64,000 nt of DNA from an uncultured Acholeplasmatales bacterium (GTDB taxonomy: Bacteria > Bacillota_I > Bacilli_A > Acholeplasmatales > Anaeroplasmataceae): the NCBI GenBank assembly GCA_944324705.1, contig CALUXI010000007.1:1-64000 (forward strand), read 5' to 3'. Shown one piece after another: positions 35,349 through 47,655 of the stretch. Both the position numbers and the translations under genes were made by a program. Every line of letters begins with the position of its first letter. The first letter of the stretch is position 1. The notes below the pieces were generated by a model. It ran no database searches. It was not told the DNA's origin and saw only the letters and a list, made by a program, of their open reading frames with translations.

Positions 35349-35377
35349 ATTATAGCATAATTTTATTAAGATAACAA
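35349..35377 (-). promoter_or_regulatory. Promoter of secG-rnr-smpB
   Basis: On the minus strand TTGTTA (35372-35377), a 17-base spacer and TATAAT (35349-35354), about 30 bases before the secG ATG. Confidence 0.8.
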
Positions 35378-35380
35378 GTA

Positions 35381-36676
35381 TTAACGTACTACATCTAAAA
35401 TTAATTTTACATCTACTGGTTCTTTGCTATACCTATATGCAGATTCTAGTATTCTATAAGCCTCATCTTTATTCTTACCATTATGATAAATAGTTGCCAA
35501 AGTTTCGCCAGCATTTACATATTCGCCAACTTTTTTATTTAGAACAACACCGACACTATAATCAATTTCACTATCTAAAGTTTCTCTACCAGCTCCAAGT
35601 AACATTGAAGCATGACCAACAACATAAGAATCAATATGACTAATATAGCCACTTTCACTAGCTTTTAATTCTACTTCCTCTCCTAAATCAAATAACTCAG
35701 GATGATAAATATAATCAACATTTCCTCCTTGAGCAGCTACTAATTCAACAAACTTAGCAATAGCCTGACCATTTTTAATTTGTTCAAGTAATAATGTTCT
35801 TCCTTCAATTTCACTCTTAACAAGTCCAGCATCAATTAATAAATATGAACCTAAAGTTAAACATAATTCAGTTAAGTCCTTTGGTCCTCTGCCATTTAAT
35901 GTATTAATAGCTTCTATTACTTCTAAAGAATTACCAACTGCATATCCTAATGGTTCATCCATGTTTGTTAAAACACATGTCATCTTTTTGTTGGCCTTAG
36001 TACCAATATTTTTCATTAAAGTAGCTAATTTCAAAGCATCCGCTAGATTTGACATAAAAGCTCCACTACCAACTTTAACATCTAATATAATAGCATCTGA
36101 ACCAGCAGCTAATTTCTTAGACATGATACTTGAAGCAATTAAAGGAATTGAAGGAACGGTACCTGTTACATCTCTTAAAGCATACATTTTCTTATCTGCT
36201 TTATCTATTTCTTCAGTTTGACCAATAATAGCAATATTAATATGTTCAACTTGATCAATAAAATCTTCAATGTCCATGCTAATATTAAAACCTCTAATGG
36301 CCTCTAATTTATCTAATGTACCACCTGTATGACCTAATCCTCTGCCACTCATCTTAGCAAACTTAATCCCTAAACTAGCAACCAATGGGGCTAAGACTAA
36401 AGAAGTTTTATCTCCAACACCACCAGTAGAATGTTTATCTACTTTAAAACCCTTAATTCTACTTAAATCAATAACTTTACCACTATTTAACATAGCCATA
36501 GTTAAATGGTAAGTTTCTTCATCTGTCATATTTCTAAAGTAAGTAGCCATTAAAAATGCACTCATTTGATAATCTGGTATTTCCCCAAGTGTATAACCAT
36601 TAATCATAAATTCTATTTCATCTTTAGTTAAAGCTAAACCATCTCTCTTTTTAATTATAATATCAACAGCATTCAT
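35381..36676 (-). CDS. pdp: Pyrimidine-nucleoside phosphorylase
   Basis: The 431-residue enzyme phosphorolyses uridine, thymidine and deoxyuridine for salvage. Motifs are KHSTGGVGDKTSL (phosphate and base binding), GRGLGHTGGTLDKLE and LDVKVGSGAFM. It overlaps the S51-like gene by 4 bases. This is the Bacilli Pdp type rather than proteobacterial DeoA, by its length and broad-specificity pattern, though the split is not certain. Confidence 0.93.
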   Translation of the reverse strand: MNAVDIIIKKRDGLALTKDEIEFMINGYTLGEIPDYQMSAFLMATYFRNMTDEETYHLTMAMLNSGKVIDLSRIKGFKVDKHSTGGVGDKTSLVLAPLVASLGIKFAKMSGRGLGHTGGTLDKLEAIRGFNISMDIEDFIDQVEHINIAIIGQTEEIDKADKKMYALRDVTGTVPSIPLIASSIMSKKLAAGSDAIILDVKVGSGAFMSNLADALKLATLMKNIGTKANKKMTCVLTNMDEPLGYAVGNSLEVIEAINTLNGRGPKDLTELCLTLGSYLLIDAGLVKSEIEGRTLLLEQIKNGQAIAKFVELVAAQGGNVDYIYHPELFDLGEEVELKASESGYISHIDSYVVGHASMLLGAGRETLDSEIDYSVGVVLNKKVGEYVNAGETLATIYHNGKNKDEAYRILESAYRYSKEPVDVKLILDVVR

Positions 36677-37329
36677 ATATTCCTTTCCGTTAATGGGACT
36701 AATTGATAATTATTAGATTTTTTTAATAAAAAACAAGACATCCCACTATCATTTTTTATTATTTTTACCAAATTATTATCTGAAAAAAGCAAAGCTGTAT
36801 CATCTTCCAACGCATAAGCATCTAAAGCATACTTTTTTACTTCTTGATTAAAAATATCAATACCAGGTTTTTGATAATGAGGGCAGACTACAATATTTAA
36901 TTTCCCAATACCATCTACCATTTTAAAATTATAATAAATACCATCATCAATAAAAACATCTTTATCGCCAAAACCAAAGCTTGCTAACATAATAGCTCCA
37001 GCCGATATTCCAACTATCAATTTAATATTATCTAAATAGGCTAATATGTTATATTCTTTAACCAACTTAACTAATAAATTAGAATTACCACCAGCAAAAT
37101 ATAACACTTCAGCAGCCTTTATTTTAGATAAATAATCACCATTTAAATCAGTTATTGTCAAAATAGGAATATCTTTATTTATTTTCTTTTTAAATAAATT
37201 ATAACTATTAGCATAATTATTACTAGCTAAAGCACAATACAATATTTTATCACTATATTTTAATATTTCTTTTTCTATTGAATCATTTGAATTATTAATA
37301 TTCAAACCACCACAAATTAAATAGTTCAT
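36673..37329 (-). CDS. Peptidase E-like protein (S51, class I glutamine amidotransferase fold)
   Basis: The 218-residue protein has YFAGGNSNLLV, then the nucleophile elbow GISAGAIM with Ser, and VCPHYQKP with a candidate His, as in the S51 dipeptidase E family. It has no signal peptide. S51 enzymes cleave Asp-X dipeptides; some homologues are cyanophycinases. It overlaps its neighbours trmB and pdp by 4 bases each. Confidence 0.82.
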   Translation of the reverse strand: MNYLICGGLNINNSNDSIEKEILKYSDKILYCALASNNYANSYNLFKKKINKDIPILTITDLNGDYLSKIKAAEVLYFAGGNSNLLVKLVKEYNILAYLDNIKLIVGISAGAIMLASFGFGDKDVFIDDGIYYNFKMVDGIGKLNIVVCPHYQKPGIDIFNQEVKKYALDAYALEDDTALLFSDNNLVKIIKNDSGMSCFLLKKSNNYQLVPLTERNI

Positions 37330-37952
37330 ACTTTAACCTTGGCATAATAAATCGGACCTAAAAGTGACTTTTTTTCTTCATATTCAGTCATAATATTGAA
37401 TATATTAGTTTTATGTAAATCTAAACTTACATCAATAACTGATAAATTAGCTTCTTCATATTGTTCAAGAGAAAAATTAAACAACTCCAAATTATCGGTT
37501 TTTTGAATTATTAAACCATCTTTCACTAATAAATTTTTATATTTGTTTAAAAAATTAACATGTGTTAATCTTCTCTTAGCTTGTCTATTTTTAGGCCAGG
37601 GGTCAGAAAAATTAAGATAAATAGTATTAATTTTATTTCTAGGCAAATAATCATAAATATCATTAAAATCACCTAAAATAAAAATTAAATTAGTAGGTTT
37701 TTCTTCACTATCTTCATATTTCTTAATCGCTCGTAATAAAACACTATCATATTTTTCTAAAGCTATAAAACCAATATCAGGATAGGTTTTAGCCATATTT
37801 AAAATAAATTGTCCTTTACCACAACCTATTTCTAAATGAATAGGTTTATTATCTTTAAAATAATTAGAAAGTAAATCATTTAAATTAGTTATTACTAGCC
37901 CTTCTTTTTCTTTTAGGTAATCTAAAGCTCCCTTAACTTTTCTTAAACGCAT
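37326..37952 (-). CDS. trmB: tRNA (guanine-N7-)-methyltransferase
   Basis: TrmB makes m7G46 in tRNA. The 208-residue protein has the SAM loop LEIGCGKGQFI, FIALEKYDSVLLRA, and the family signature NFSDPWPKNRQAKRRLTH. It lies 2 bases from pepV. Confidence 0.95.
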   Translation of the reverse strand: MRLRKVKGALDYLKEKEGLVITNLNDLLSNYFKDNKPIHLEIGCGKGQFILNMAKTYPDIGFIALEKYDSVLLRAIKKYEDSEEKPTNLIFILGDFNDIYDYLPRNKINTIYLNFSDPWPKNRQAKRRLTHVNFLNKYKNLLVKDGLIIQKTDNLELFNFSLEQYEEANLSVIDVSLDLHKTNIFNIMTEYEEKKSLLGPIYYAKVKV

Positions 37953-37954
37953 TT

Positions 37955-39313
37955 TTATTTACCTAATTCATAAATGGCTTTAGCGTATATGGCTATATCC
38001 ATAACAAAATTGTCAACATTGTAGTATTCATTAGCTATATGACAAACATCCGGGCTACCAGGTCTTTGTGGACCAAAGGCAACACAGTTTTTAATAAACT
38101 TTGCATAAGTTCCCCCACCAATTGTAAATGGTTGACTATGATAATCTCCCGTAACAGATGAATAAGCATCCATTAATTTAGTTACTAATAATGAATCTTT
38201 TTTCACATAATGAATATCACCATAACTAATATTTTTATATTGATATCTATAAGGTTTTAAAGATGTTTCTAAAGCCTTATTAATAACATTTTTATAATTA
38301 TCTTTAGGAATACGTAAATCTAAACCAATTGTTAAAATATTATTCTCTAATTTAAAAATACCACAATTTAAAGTCAATTCGCCCATATCATCATCTTTAA
38401 CATTAATATTAAGTTTATTAGCATATGGATCAAATAATAAGTACTCATTTACATATTTAGCAAGTTTAGAATTAGTATTTAATGCTAAAAATTTTAACAG
38501 GATAAATGCCGCATTTAAGCCATTTTGTGGGCACATGGCATGACTAGATTTACCATAAGCAATATAGTCTTCACCAACTATTTCTCCTTCATAACCATTT
38601 TCTTTTAAATAAGCTAAATATTTATCTTTTAAGTCAACACTTAAACTCATCTTAGCTAAAGACGGAACTATATTAAAACGAGTACCAGATTCAAATGTTT
38701 TTAATATTTTTTCATCATCATTTAAATATAAATAATAGTTAGCATGAGCTTTTTCACCATATATAACCGGGAACTCGGCATCAGGAGAAAAACCAATAGT
38801 TGGCATATCTTCATTTTTAAAATAATGTTCTAGACAACGCGAACCACTTTCCTCATCACAGCCCATAATTAATCTTACTTTTTTTGATAAGTTAATATGG
38901 TTATCCTTTAATAATTTCAAAGCAAATAAACTAGCTACTAAAGGTCCTTTATCATCTAATACTCCTCTTCCATACATTAGATTATTATAAATAGTTAATT
39001 TAAAAGGATTAGTATCCCATTTTTGATTAGTTACCGGAACAACATCTAAATGTGCTAATACCCCAATTAACTCTCCGTCACTAGGACCATATTCAATATG
39101 ACCAGCATAATTAAATACATTTTTAGCTAAAAAACCATAATGACGAGCCTTATCTAAAATATAGTTTAAAGCATCTTTATTACTATCACCAAAAGGAGCA
39201 TCACTATTTGGATTATACTCATCTAAAACACTAGGAAAGCTAATCAATTTAGCTAAGGTTTCAAGTGCTTCATCTTTATATTCTAAAGCTAGTTTTTTAA
39301 AATCTATCATCAT
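37955..39313 (-). CDS. pepV: M20 family dipeptidase, PepV-like
   Basis: The 452-residue cytosolic zinc dipeptidase has ISFPSV, metal ligands in LAHLDVVPV, GRGVLDDKGPL and GCDEESGSRC, and a dimer/lid insertion in the middle. PepV enzymes release amino acids from dipeptides. It overlaps the HPr gene by 4 bases. Confidence 0.92.
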   Translation of the reverse strand: MMIDFKKLALEYKDEALETLAKLISFPSVLDEYNPNSDAPFGDSNKDALNYILDKARHYGFLAKNVFNYAGHIEYGPSDGELIGVLAHLDVVPVTNQKWDTNPFKLTIYNNLMYGRGVLDDKGPLVASLFALKLLKDNHINLSKKVRLIMGCDEESGSRCLEHYFKNEDMPTIGFSPDAEFPVIYGEKAHANYYLYLNDDEKILKTFESGTRFNIVPSLAKMSLSVDLKDKYLAYLKENGYEGEIVGEDYIAYGKSSHAMCPQNGLNAAFILLKFLALNTNSKLAKYVNEYLLFDPYANKLNINVKDDDMGELTLNCGIFKLENNILTIGLDLRIPKDNYKNVINKALETSLKPYRYQYKNISYGDIHYVKKDSLLVTKLMDAYSSVTGDYHSQPFTIGGGTYAKFIKNCVAFGPQRPGSPDVCHIANEYYNVDNFVMDIAIYAKAIYELGK

Positions 39314-39585
39314 TCCACCTCTTTGCCAATCTTTAATTCTTCAATTAGATTAGAAATTTTTAAACATGCTGCCGCTTCATCTTTTCCTTTAAATATAAGC
39401 TCAATAACTTCACCCATATATATACCTAAAGATAAAACTCCAATAATTGATTTAAAATCAATAACAGTATCTCTAATATTAAGACTTATTTCTGATTCAA
39501 ATTTATCAGCTTCTGTAACTAAGATTGTAGCAGGACGTGAATGCATCCCACTTTCAGCTGTGATTAAAAATTTTTTTATTACCAT
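39310..39585 (-). CDS. HPr-like phosphocarrier protein
   Basis: The 91-residue protein has the active-site His15 in SGMHSRPAT and the regulatory Ser46 in DFKSIIGVLSLG, so it keeps both the PTS phosphotransfer site and the HPrK/CcpA site. It is placed with pepV and an EIIB-like gene rather than with ptsI, so it may be the main HPr or a regulatory paralogue (Crh-like proteins lack His15, which this one has). AGAGGT precedes the ATG. Confidence 0.88.
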   Translation of the reverse strand: MVIKKFLITAESGMHSRPATILVTEADKFESEISLNIRDTVIDFKSIIGVLSLGIYMGEVIELIFKGKDEAAACLKISNLIEELKIGKEVE

Positions 39586-39590
39586 CCCTT

Positions 39591-39929
39591 TTACCTCTTT
39601 TCTAAAGCTTCTTTAATTAAATTAGCATCGTCTTTAAACAAAGCTTTAATAACATTCCCAGTTACAAATATACCCTTATCAGTTAAAGTTTTTAATTTTT
39701 CTAAATCAACTAAATTTAAATCAGTAACTGTAATTTTAATCCTACCTTGCTCAACTTCAACTTTCAAAATATTATTCTTAGAACCCAAATAAGTAGTTAA
39801 AGCACTAATAAAACTATCATTTACTAAAACCTTGCTTTTCTTTTGTTTAGCTAGAAAAACAACTATAAAACCAGCTAAAATAACTAAGGCTATGACAACA
39901 CCAATTATTAAATAATAATACCACTCCAC
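39591..39929 (-). CDS. Membrane-anchored EIIB-like protein lacking the phosphorylated cysteine
   Basis: The 112-residue protein has one span (about 4-27) and then a domain (about 38-110) resembling the glucose-type PTS EIIB fold: YLGSKNNILKVEVEQGRIKI aligns with the LGGxxNIxxVxxCxTRLRV pattern, and KGIFVTGNVIKALF with the GVVxxGNxVQVIF pattern. The phospho-acceptor Cys corresponds to Glu60. It lies 5 bases before the HPr-like gene and 11 bases after tgt. With no Cys it cannot pass phosphate by the usual route; a regulatory or sensing role is inferred. Confidence 0.7.
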   Translation of the reverse strand: MEWYYYLIIGVVIALVILAGFIVVFLAKQKKSKVLVNDSFISALTTYLGSKNNILKVEVEQGRIKITVTDLNLVDLEKLKTLTDKGIFVTGNVIKALFKDDANLIKEALEKR

Positions 39930-39940
39930 AATCTCACCCC

Positions 39941-41546
<1,606 letters not shown>

Positions 41547-41554
41547 ATATACTC

Positions 41555-42574
41555 CTATTCAATAAACATTGCATCACCAAAAGAAAAGAAACGATACTTT
41601 TCTTCTACTGCATGATTATAAGCCTTTAAAATAAATTCTTTACTTGCAAAAGCACTAACTAACATTATTAAAGTTGATTTAGGTAAATGAAAATTAGTTA
41701 TCAAAGCATCTACAGCTTTAAATTTATAACCAGGATAAATAAAGATTGAGGTTTCTTTACTTTCTTCCTTAAAACCATCTGGACCGATCGCACTTTCTAA
41801 GGTCCTAACACTAGTAGTACCTACAGCTATAATACGCTTATGATTCTTTAGTGCTTCATTTAGCCTAAGTGCGGTTTCCTTATTGATATGATAAGCTTCA
41901 CTATGCATTTGATGTTTAGAGACATCATCTACATTAACTGGTCTAAATGTTCCTAAACCTACATTAAGGGTGACATATAGAATTTCTACCCCTTTTTCTT
42001 TTATTTTATCTAAAAGTTCATTAGTAAAATGAAGACCTGCTGTCGGAGCGGCTGCACTACCTAAATTCTTAGCATAAACCGTTTGATAACGATCTTTATC
42101 TGCTAATTTTTCATGGATATAAGGAGGTAAAGGCATTTGCCCTATTTCATTTAAAATTTCAACCAAAATTCCCTCATAAATCAAATTAATGTGACAAATT
42201 CCATCAGCTAATACCGCAACACATTCACCTTTTAATTTAGGTGAAAAAACAATAACTGTACCAAAATGAACTCTTCTTTGTGGTTTTACTAAACATTCCC
42301 ACAAATTAGATCCTAAGTCTTTCAGTAATAAAACTTCTATTTTAGCATTAGTATCTTCCTTGTTACCATAAAGTCTTGCCGGATATACTTTAGTGTCATT
42401 CATGACCAAAACATCATTAGGACCTAAATAATCAATGATATCTGAAAACACTCTATCCTCAAATGTTAAATTTTGGCGATTTAGCACCATTAATCTTGAA
42501 CTACTTCTATCTTTTAAAGGAGTTTGGGCAATTAATTCTTCTGGTAAATAATAATCAAAATCAGCTGTTTTCAT
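41555..42574 (-). CDS. queA: S-adenosylmethionine:tRNA ribosyltransferase-isomerase
   Basis: QueA builds epoxyqueuosine from preQ1-tRNA and SAM. The 339-residue protein has [31 protein letters not shown] and [11 protein letters not shown]. It overlaps ruvB by 4 bases. Confidence 0.96.
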   Translation of the reverse strand: MKTADFDYYLPEELIAQTPLKDRSSSRLMVLNRQNLTFEDRVFSDIIDYLGPNDVLVMNDTKVYPARLYGNKEDTNAKIEVLLLKDLGSNLWECLVKPQRRVHFGTVIVFSPKLKGECVAVLADGICHINLIYEGILVEILNEIGQMPLPPYIHEKLADKDRYQTVYAKNLGSAAAPTAGLHFTNELLDKIKEKGVEILYVTLNVGLGTFRPVNVDDVSKHQMHSEAYHINKETALRLNEALKNHKRIIAVGTTSVRTLESAIGPDGFKEESKETSIFIYPGYKFKAVDALITNFHLPKSTLIMLVSAFASKEFILKAYNHAVEEKYRFFSFGDAMFIE

Positions 42575-43578
42575 GCAAACAGTCCTTTCATATATTTTAT
42601 ATTTAATAATTTATAAGCCTTTTCAGTAGCAACTCTTCCCCGATTAGATCTTTTAATGAATCCTTCTTGTAATAAATAGGGTTCATAAACATCTTCTAAA
42701 GTTGAAACCTCTTCTGATAAACTAGCTGCTAAAGCCTCAACTCCAACTGGACCACCTTTATAAATATCAATTAAAGTTTTTAAATACTTGTGATCTCTTA
42801 AATCAAGGCCATTATCATCAACACCTAATTTATTTAATGCATATTTAGTTACTTCTAAATTAATCTCTCCGTTATTTTTAACTTCTGCAAAATCTCTAAC
42901 TCTTCTAAATAATCTATTCGCAATTCTTGGTGTTCCTCTACTTCTTTTAGCCAATTCTAAAGCTGCTTCATCATTTATTTTAGCATTATATACTAGGGCT
43001 GTACGTTTAATTATTTCATTCAATTCTAGTGTATTATAATATTCTAAATGAAAAATAACCCCAAATCTATCCCGTAAAGGACTTGATATATCACCATAAC
43101 GAGTAGTAGCGCCAATTAATGTAAACGGAGGCAAATCAACCCTAATACTTTTAGCTGAACTATCTTTACCAATCATTATGTCAAGCACATAATCTTCCAT
43201 TGCACTATATAATATTTCTTCTACAAAACGCGGCAAACGATGAATTTCATCAATAAATAGAACATCGCCTTCTTCAAGTTGGCTTAAAACAGCAGCTAAA
43301 TCTCCACCTCTTTCAATGGTTGGACCTGATATTACCTTTAAATTAACATGCAACTCATTAGCTACAATTTGGGCTAAAGTTGTTTTTCCTAGTCCAGGAG
43401 GACCATATAATAAAACATGGTCAAGACTTTCTTTTCTAGCTAAGGCCGCCTTAATATATACTTCTAAACTTTCTTTAATCTTATTTTGTCCAATATATTC
43501 TTTTAATAGCGTGGGTCTCAAGCTTAAATTATCTTCATTATTTTCTAATTCTTCTGGATCTAATATTCTTTCTTCCAA
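42571..43578 (-). CDS. ruvB: Holliday junction branch-migration ATPase RuvB
   Basis: The 335-residue AAA+ motor has Walker [10 protein letters not shown] (near 59-67), Walker [12 protein letters not shown], sensor [18 protein letters not shown] and a C-terminal winged helix ending [15 protein letters not shown]. It works with RuvA, 9 bases upstream. Confidence 0.97.
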   Translation of the reverse strand: MEERILDPEELENNEDNLSLRPTLLKEYIGQNKIKESLEVYIKAALARKESLDHVLLYGPPGLGKTTLAQIVANELHVNLKVISGPTIERGGDLAAVLSQLEEGDVLFIDEIHRLPRFVEEILYSAMEDYVLDIMIGKDSSAKSIRVDLPPFTLIGATTRYGDISSPLRDRFGVIFHLEYYNTLELNEIIKRTALVYNAKINDEAALELAKRSRGTPRIANRLFRRVRDFAEVKNNGEINLEVTKYALNKLGVDDNGLDLRDHKYLKTLIDIYKGGPVGVEALAASLSEEVSTLEDVYEPYLLQEGFIKRSNRGRVATEKAYKLLNIKYMKGLFA

Positions 43579-43587
43579 TTAAAACAC

Positions 43588-44142
43588 CTACTTTGTCAAT
43601 AATTTAAGTGCCATTTTTAATAAAGTAGCCTCATTTTCTGTTTCATCTAATTTAGGTAATATTTTATTTATTTCTTTTTTACTATATCCAAGTGCTATTA
43701 AAGCTTCGCTAACTTCTTCTAATTTTCCTGAAACTAAAACATTTTCAACTAAATTAATTTTACCTTTTAAATCGAGAATAATTTGTTGACTCGCCTTAGG
43801 ACCTATACCTGGAAATTTCCTTAAATAAGTATCGTTGCGACTCTCAATTGCTTCATAAACCTGATTAACCGAACCTAAAGCTAAAATAGATAAGGCACTC
43901 TTAGGGCCTATTCCTGAAACACTAATTAGTTTCAAAAATAATTCTTTTTCTTCAGCTTTTAAAAAACCATATAATTCAACTATATTATCTCTAATATACT
44001 GGTGAATATAAACAGTTGTTTCTTCTCCCTTTTTAAAAGCATAAGGATTAGGAACAATTAATAAATAACCTATATTATTATTATCTAAAACAATGTTTTT
44101 AGGAGTTATTTGCATAACTTTACCTTTTATATATTCGTACAC
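43588..44142 (-). CDS. ruvA: Holliday junction-binding protein RuvA
   Basis: The 184-residue protein starts with GTG after GGTGATATT. It has the N-terminal OB-fold (MYEYIKGKVMQI), two helix-hairpin-helix motifs (LISVSGIGPKSAL and LRKFPGIGPKASQQI) and the C-terminal domain that contacts RuvB. A TATAAT at 44158-44163 on the minus strand is the likely promoter. It heads the ruvA-ruvB-queA run. Confidence 0.95.
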   Translation of the reverse strand: MYEYIKGKVMQITPKNIVLDNNNIGYLLIVPNPYAFKKGEETTVYIHQYIRDNIVELYGFLKAEEKELFLKLISVSGIGPKSALSILALGSVNQVYEAIESRNDTYLRKFPGIGPKASQQIILDLKGKINLVENVLVSGKLEEVSEALIALGYSKKEINKILPKLDETENEATLLKMALKLLTK

Positions 44143-44205
44143 AATATCACCTTTTTAGATTATAACATAAACTTAGTTAAATTGCATTGTAAAGCTAAGT
44201 TTTTT

Positions 44206-44234
44206 TTGCTATTTTGCGGTTAATAAGCTATAAT
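44206..44234 (+). promoter_or_regulatory. Promoter of the giant coiled-coil gene
   Basis: TTGCTA (44206-44211), a 17-base spacer and TATAAT (44229-44234), divergent from ruvA. Just upstream AACTTAG/CTAAGTT plus T8 (44170-44207) resembles a terminator stem on the plus strand with no gene before it. Confidence 0.7.
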
Positions 44235-44257
44235 ATATAAAAAAGTGAGGTGAAATA

Positions 44258-47200
44258 ATGGCTAAAAATAAAATATTTAATAATTTTAAATTAGATCTTT
44301 TTACCTTACTTAAATCATATAATGATAATAATAATTTAATCAGTGATAAAATTACTAATACTATTAAAGAAAATTTTAATAAATTAGAAATTGACTTCAC
44401 TAATTGTGAAGAAGATACACTAAATTTTATAAATAAACTAAATGCTAGAAAAGAAAAAGAATTTACTAATTCCCATAATATAATTACCGATATTAATAAT
44501 AAATTTTTAGTAAGAAATGAGAGAATTAAAAAAATTCATAAAAATAATATATTTAATATAAACAATGAAATATATAAATTACAAAAAGAAAATGAACAAA
44601 AACAAAAAGATTTAGAATCTAAGCATGCTACTTTAATTAATGCTAACCAAGAAAACTTTAACATTATTGAAGAGGCCAAAAATATTAATATTGATAGCAT
44701 AAAAAAACATTTAAATCAAGTTATTGATGATTATAATAATTTATTAAATGAAAAATCTCAAGAAACTACTTCTAATATTCAAAAAATTCATGCTTATTAT
44801 TCTAAACAAATAATATTATCCAAAGAGGAAGAAAACCCAAAACTACTTGATATTTCAAGCCAAATTAATGAGTTAGAAAATAAAATAAATTTATTAAATG
44901 ATAAATTTATTTCCGAAAAAAACAGTTTATTATTAACAAAAAGAGAAATTAACACTACTTTGAATAATGCTATTAGAGAAAAAACTATTAGTAGAAATAT
45001 ATCTATAAAAAAAGAAAAAGAAAATCATATAATTAAACAAAAAGATATAAAAAAACAATTAGATTATTATGAAGAGGAATATAATAATAAAACTAATAAA
45101 ATTTTTGAAGACTACCTAGATTTGATTAATCAATATGATGAACAACAAAAATTAAATCAAGACGATTATAATAATAATTTACTTAAAACTAAAAGATATT
45201 ATTTCTATAATTATTATGATTTAACATTTAATTTAAATAGTTATCTTTCTTCTATTAAAAAAGAATCTTTTGATTCTTTAAAATTAAAGTTTGCTAATAG
45301 AAAGTTAAATAAATTAAAAATTAAAGATTATTATCAAAAAATAAAAGAATTAAAAATTAGTTATCAAAACGAATTAAAAATATTAGATGAAAAATATAAG
45401 CAATCTATCAAACATTATACTCTAGCCAGAGAAATAGCTGAAGTTAATAAAAACTATGAACTTAGTCTAGCAAGAATTGAGCTTAACACCATGAAAGCCA
45501 ACAATAATCTATTAAGTTCTTATATTACTAAACAAATTGATACTAATATTAGTAATATTGAAAATGAATTCGAATATCAGGCTAGAGTTTTAAGAACAAA
45601 AACTAATATTGCTTTAGAAAATAATAATAAAGATATCAGTTTAAAAGAATTAAAAGTTAATTTAAATATTTATGAAATTAAAAATCAAATAAGTAACTTA
45701 AAAGCTCTAAAAGCTAGATTGGAAAAAGAAATAAATCTAAAAACAACTTATTTAACTGACGAATCAAAACGTGAAGAAATGTTAGCGCGAATCGTATCTA
45801 ATTTAGAGTTAGATAGAAATCAAAAATTAAGTGAATTAAATATTAAAAAAATGGAAATTAATGAATCTATAATTAATGCATATAGAGATTTAGAATTTGA
45901 TTTGTTAAATGAAAAGTTAGATTTTTGTGATTTAGAATATAAATATAATAAAAAACAATTAAATTCTTCTTTTTCTTTAGATAGATTACCATATGCTTTA
46001 GAAATAGATATTAATAAAATTAAAGAAAAGACTGAATTAAATTATGAAAGTCATTATTATGAAAAAAATAATGGATTATGTATTCTTGATCATAATCGTA
46101 AAAATTATCGTTTTGACACTTTGTTAATTGCTACTTTTGGTAAATATTTATTTACCATATTAAATGAAATATACAATTTTTATGCTTCTCTTTATAATTT
46201 GATTGTTCCAAGATTAAAAGAATATAATCAAGCATATATCAATTTCTTTAAAAATGTTTCTATATTAACTGCTAATTTATATATTAATTTGGTTAAAGAA
46301 TTTAATACTAAAGCCACTCTAATAATTGAAGAAAGAATTCAAAAAGAAACTAAATTAACATATAAAGATCAAAATAATAACTTATTAATAACGTATAATA
46401 GTCAAAAAAATTACTTAGAAAATAAAATTAATAGTATTAGTACTACTATTAAACAATATGATGATACTTTAAAAAAATATCAAGAAAAAATTGAGGATAT
46501 TGATCAAACTATTAAAAATAAGAAAAAAGAACAAAATATTTTACATCATCTATTATCTTATGAAATCTTAAAAATTAAAAATGATATTAAAGATTATAAA
46601 AATAGAATTAAAGATATTAACAAACGTAAATATAATTTATTAAAAATTATTAAACAGCTAAATAAAGAATTAAAAAATATTAAACATAATTATGACAAAA
46701 AGATTTTAATCAATGATAAAGCTTTGAAGAATGAATATCGCAGTTCTTATCATTTAGTATATAAAGCTACTGATTTAATTAATAATGTTGAAATATCACT
46801 TAATAATCTTTATAACAAAGTCTTCAATGTTAAGAAAGTTAGTAAATTAACTAATTCTCATATTCTTTTACACAAAATAGCTAATATAATTAAAAAAATT
46901 CAGGATAATTATTTAGTATTTTTTAAAGACTTTAAGGATAAGAATGAAATAAAATATTATAATTTGCAAAGAAAGACTATTAATACTTTTAAAAATAATT
47001 TATATAAAGAAAAAATAAATTTAAAATATAAACTTAAAGTTGCTATAAATAATAATACTAAAACTAAAAATAAGATTAATAATGTTATTAATAACAACAC
47101 AAAAAATTATAAGGCTTGTTTAAATGACTACAAAAATAAAATTTTGTTTATAAGAAATAAACATATAAATAAGATAGCTTTACTAAATTATAAAAATAAA

Positions 47201-47644
47201 ACTAATCGAAAGGCTTATTTAAATAGTATTGCTTCTATCACTAGTAATATATCTTATTTAAGAGATAATCATCATCTTACTAATAAGAAAGCAAAGATTA
47301 ATTATTATCAAGAATTAGAAAAAATTAAAGAAGATTATTTAAATGAAGTAAAAAACAACAATAGTAATTTGTTTGCTTATAAAGATAGAATTGAGACTAA
47401 TATTAGAAATTTACCAATTAATTTAATTAGAAATACTAGTGAAATCAAACATCAACAAAAAGAATATAAGAAAAGTTATCTTAATCTTAAAAATAAGAAT
47501 ATAACTACTAAGAAAAATATTAAAAAAGCCTACGAAAAAGATAGAATTTCCAATATAACTTTAAATACTACTAAGATGTTACGGGAAAAATATTTACAAA
47601 ACAAAAATTTAAAATTTCCAAAAAGAAAAGAAGTTAGCAACTAA
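44258..47644 (+). CDS. Giant Lys/Asn/Ile-rich coiled-coil protein, function unknown
   Basis: This 1128-residue protein has no recognised domain, signal peptide or membrane span. It is dominated by Lys, Asn, Ile, Leu, Glu and Tyr, with few Gly, Pro and Cys, and long stretches have the charged/hydrophobic spacing of coiled coils (about 90-590 and 690-1110). A less charged, more hydrophobic and aromatic stretch near 610-680 ([31 protein letters not shown]) could be a hinge or globular domain. The C-terminal third is very basic. GTGAGGTGA is a strong ribosome-binding site and the frame is intact over 3.4 kb, so the gene is expressed and selected. It is the main plus-strand gene in a minus-strand housekeeping region, between ruvA and ftsZ, sharing a terminator with ftsZ. 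A cytoskeletal, DNA-organising or division-linked scaffold is a guess. Confidence 0.85.
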   Translation: MAKNKIFNNFKLDLFTLLKSYNDNNNLISDKITNTIKENFNKLEIDFTNCEEDTLNFINKLNARKEKEFTNSHNIITDINNKFLVRNERIKKIHKNNIFNINNEIYKLQKENEQKQKDLESKHATLINANQENFNIIEEAKNINIDSIKKHLNQVIDDYNNLLNEKSQETTSNIQKIHAYYSKQIILSKEEENPKLLDISSQINELENKINLLNDKFISEKNSLLLTKREINTTLNNAIREKTISRNISIKKEKENHIIKQKDIKKQLDYYEEEYNNKTNKIFEDYLDLINQYDEQQKLNQDDYNNNLLKTKRYYFYNYYDLTFNLNSYLSSIKKESFDSLKLKFANRKLNKLKIKDYYQKIKELKISYQNELKILDEKYKQSIKHYTLAREIAEVNKNYELSLARIELNTMKANNNLLSSYITKQIDTNISNIENEFEYQARVLRTKTNIALENNNKDISLKELKVNLNIYEIKNQISNLKALKARLEKEINLKTTYLTDESKREEMLARIVSNLELDRNQKLSELNIKKMEINESIINAYRDLEFDLLNEKLDFCDLEYKYNKKQLNSSFSLDRLPYALEIDINKIKEKTELNYESHYYEKNNGLCILDHNRKNYRFDTLLIATFGKYLFTILNEIYNFYASLYNLIVPRLKEYNQAYINFFKNVSILTANLYINLVKEFNTKATLIIEERIQKETKLTYKDQNNNLLITYNSQKNYLENKINSISTTIKQYDDTLKKYQEKIEDIDQTIKNKKKEQNILHHLLSYEILKIKNDIKDYKNRIKDINKRKYNLLKIIKQLNKELKNIKHNYDKKILINDKALKNEYRSSYHLVYKATDLINNVEISLNNLYNKVFNVKKVSKLTNSHILLHKIANIIKKIQDNYLVFFKDFKDKNEIKYYNLQRKTINTFKNNLYKEKINLKYKLKVAINNNTKTKNKINNVINNNTKNYKACLNDYKNKILFIRNKHINKIALLNYKNKTNRKAYLNSIASITSNISYLRDNHHLTNKKAKINYYQELEKIKEDYLNEVKNNNSNLFAYKDRIETNIRNLPINLIRNTSEIKHQQKEYKKSYLNLKNKNITTKKNIKKAYEKDRISNITLNTTKMLREKYLQNKNLKFPKRKEVSN

Positions 47645-47655
47645 CTTCTTTTTTT
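47626..47655. terminator. Shared bidirectional terminator of the coiled-coil gene and ftsZ
   Basis: AAAAGAAGTTAG (47626-47637) and CTAACTTCTTTT (47641-47652) form a 12-bp stem with a CAA loop; T-tracts follow on both strands. Both stop codons (47642-47644 plus, 47641-47643 minus) lie inside the hairpin and overlap. Confidence 0.9.

Noticed and set aside
39323-39616. Plus-strand open frame opposite the HPr gene
   Set aside because: It is antisense to HPr, whose active-site motifs and ribosome-binding site are clear.
44209-44400. Minus-strand open frame upstream of ruvA
   Set aside because: It is antisense to the start of the giant coiled-coil gene and arises from its AT-rich codons.
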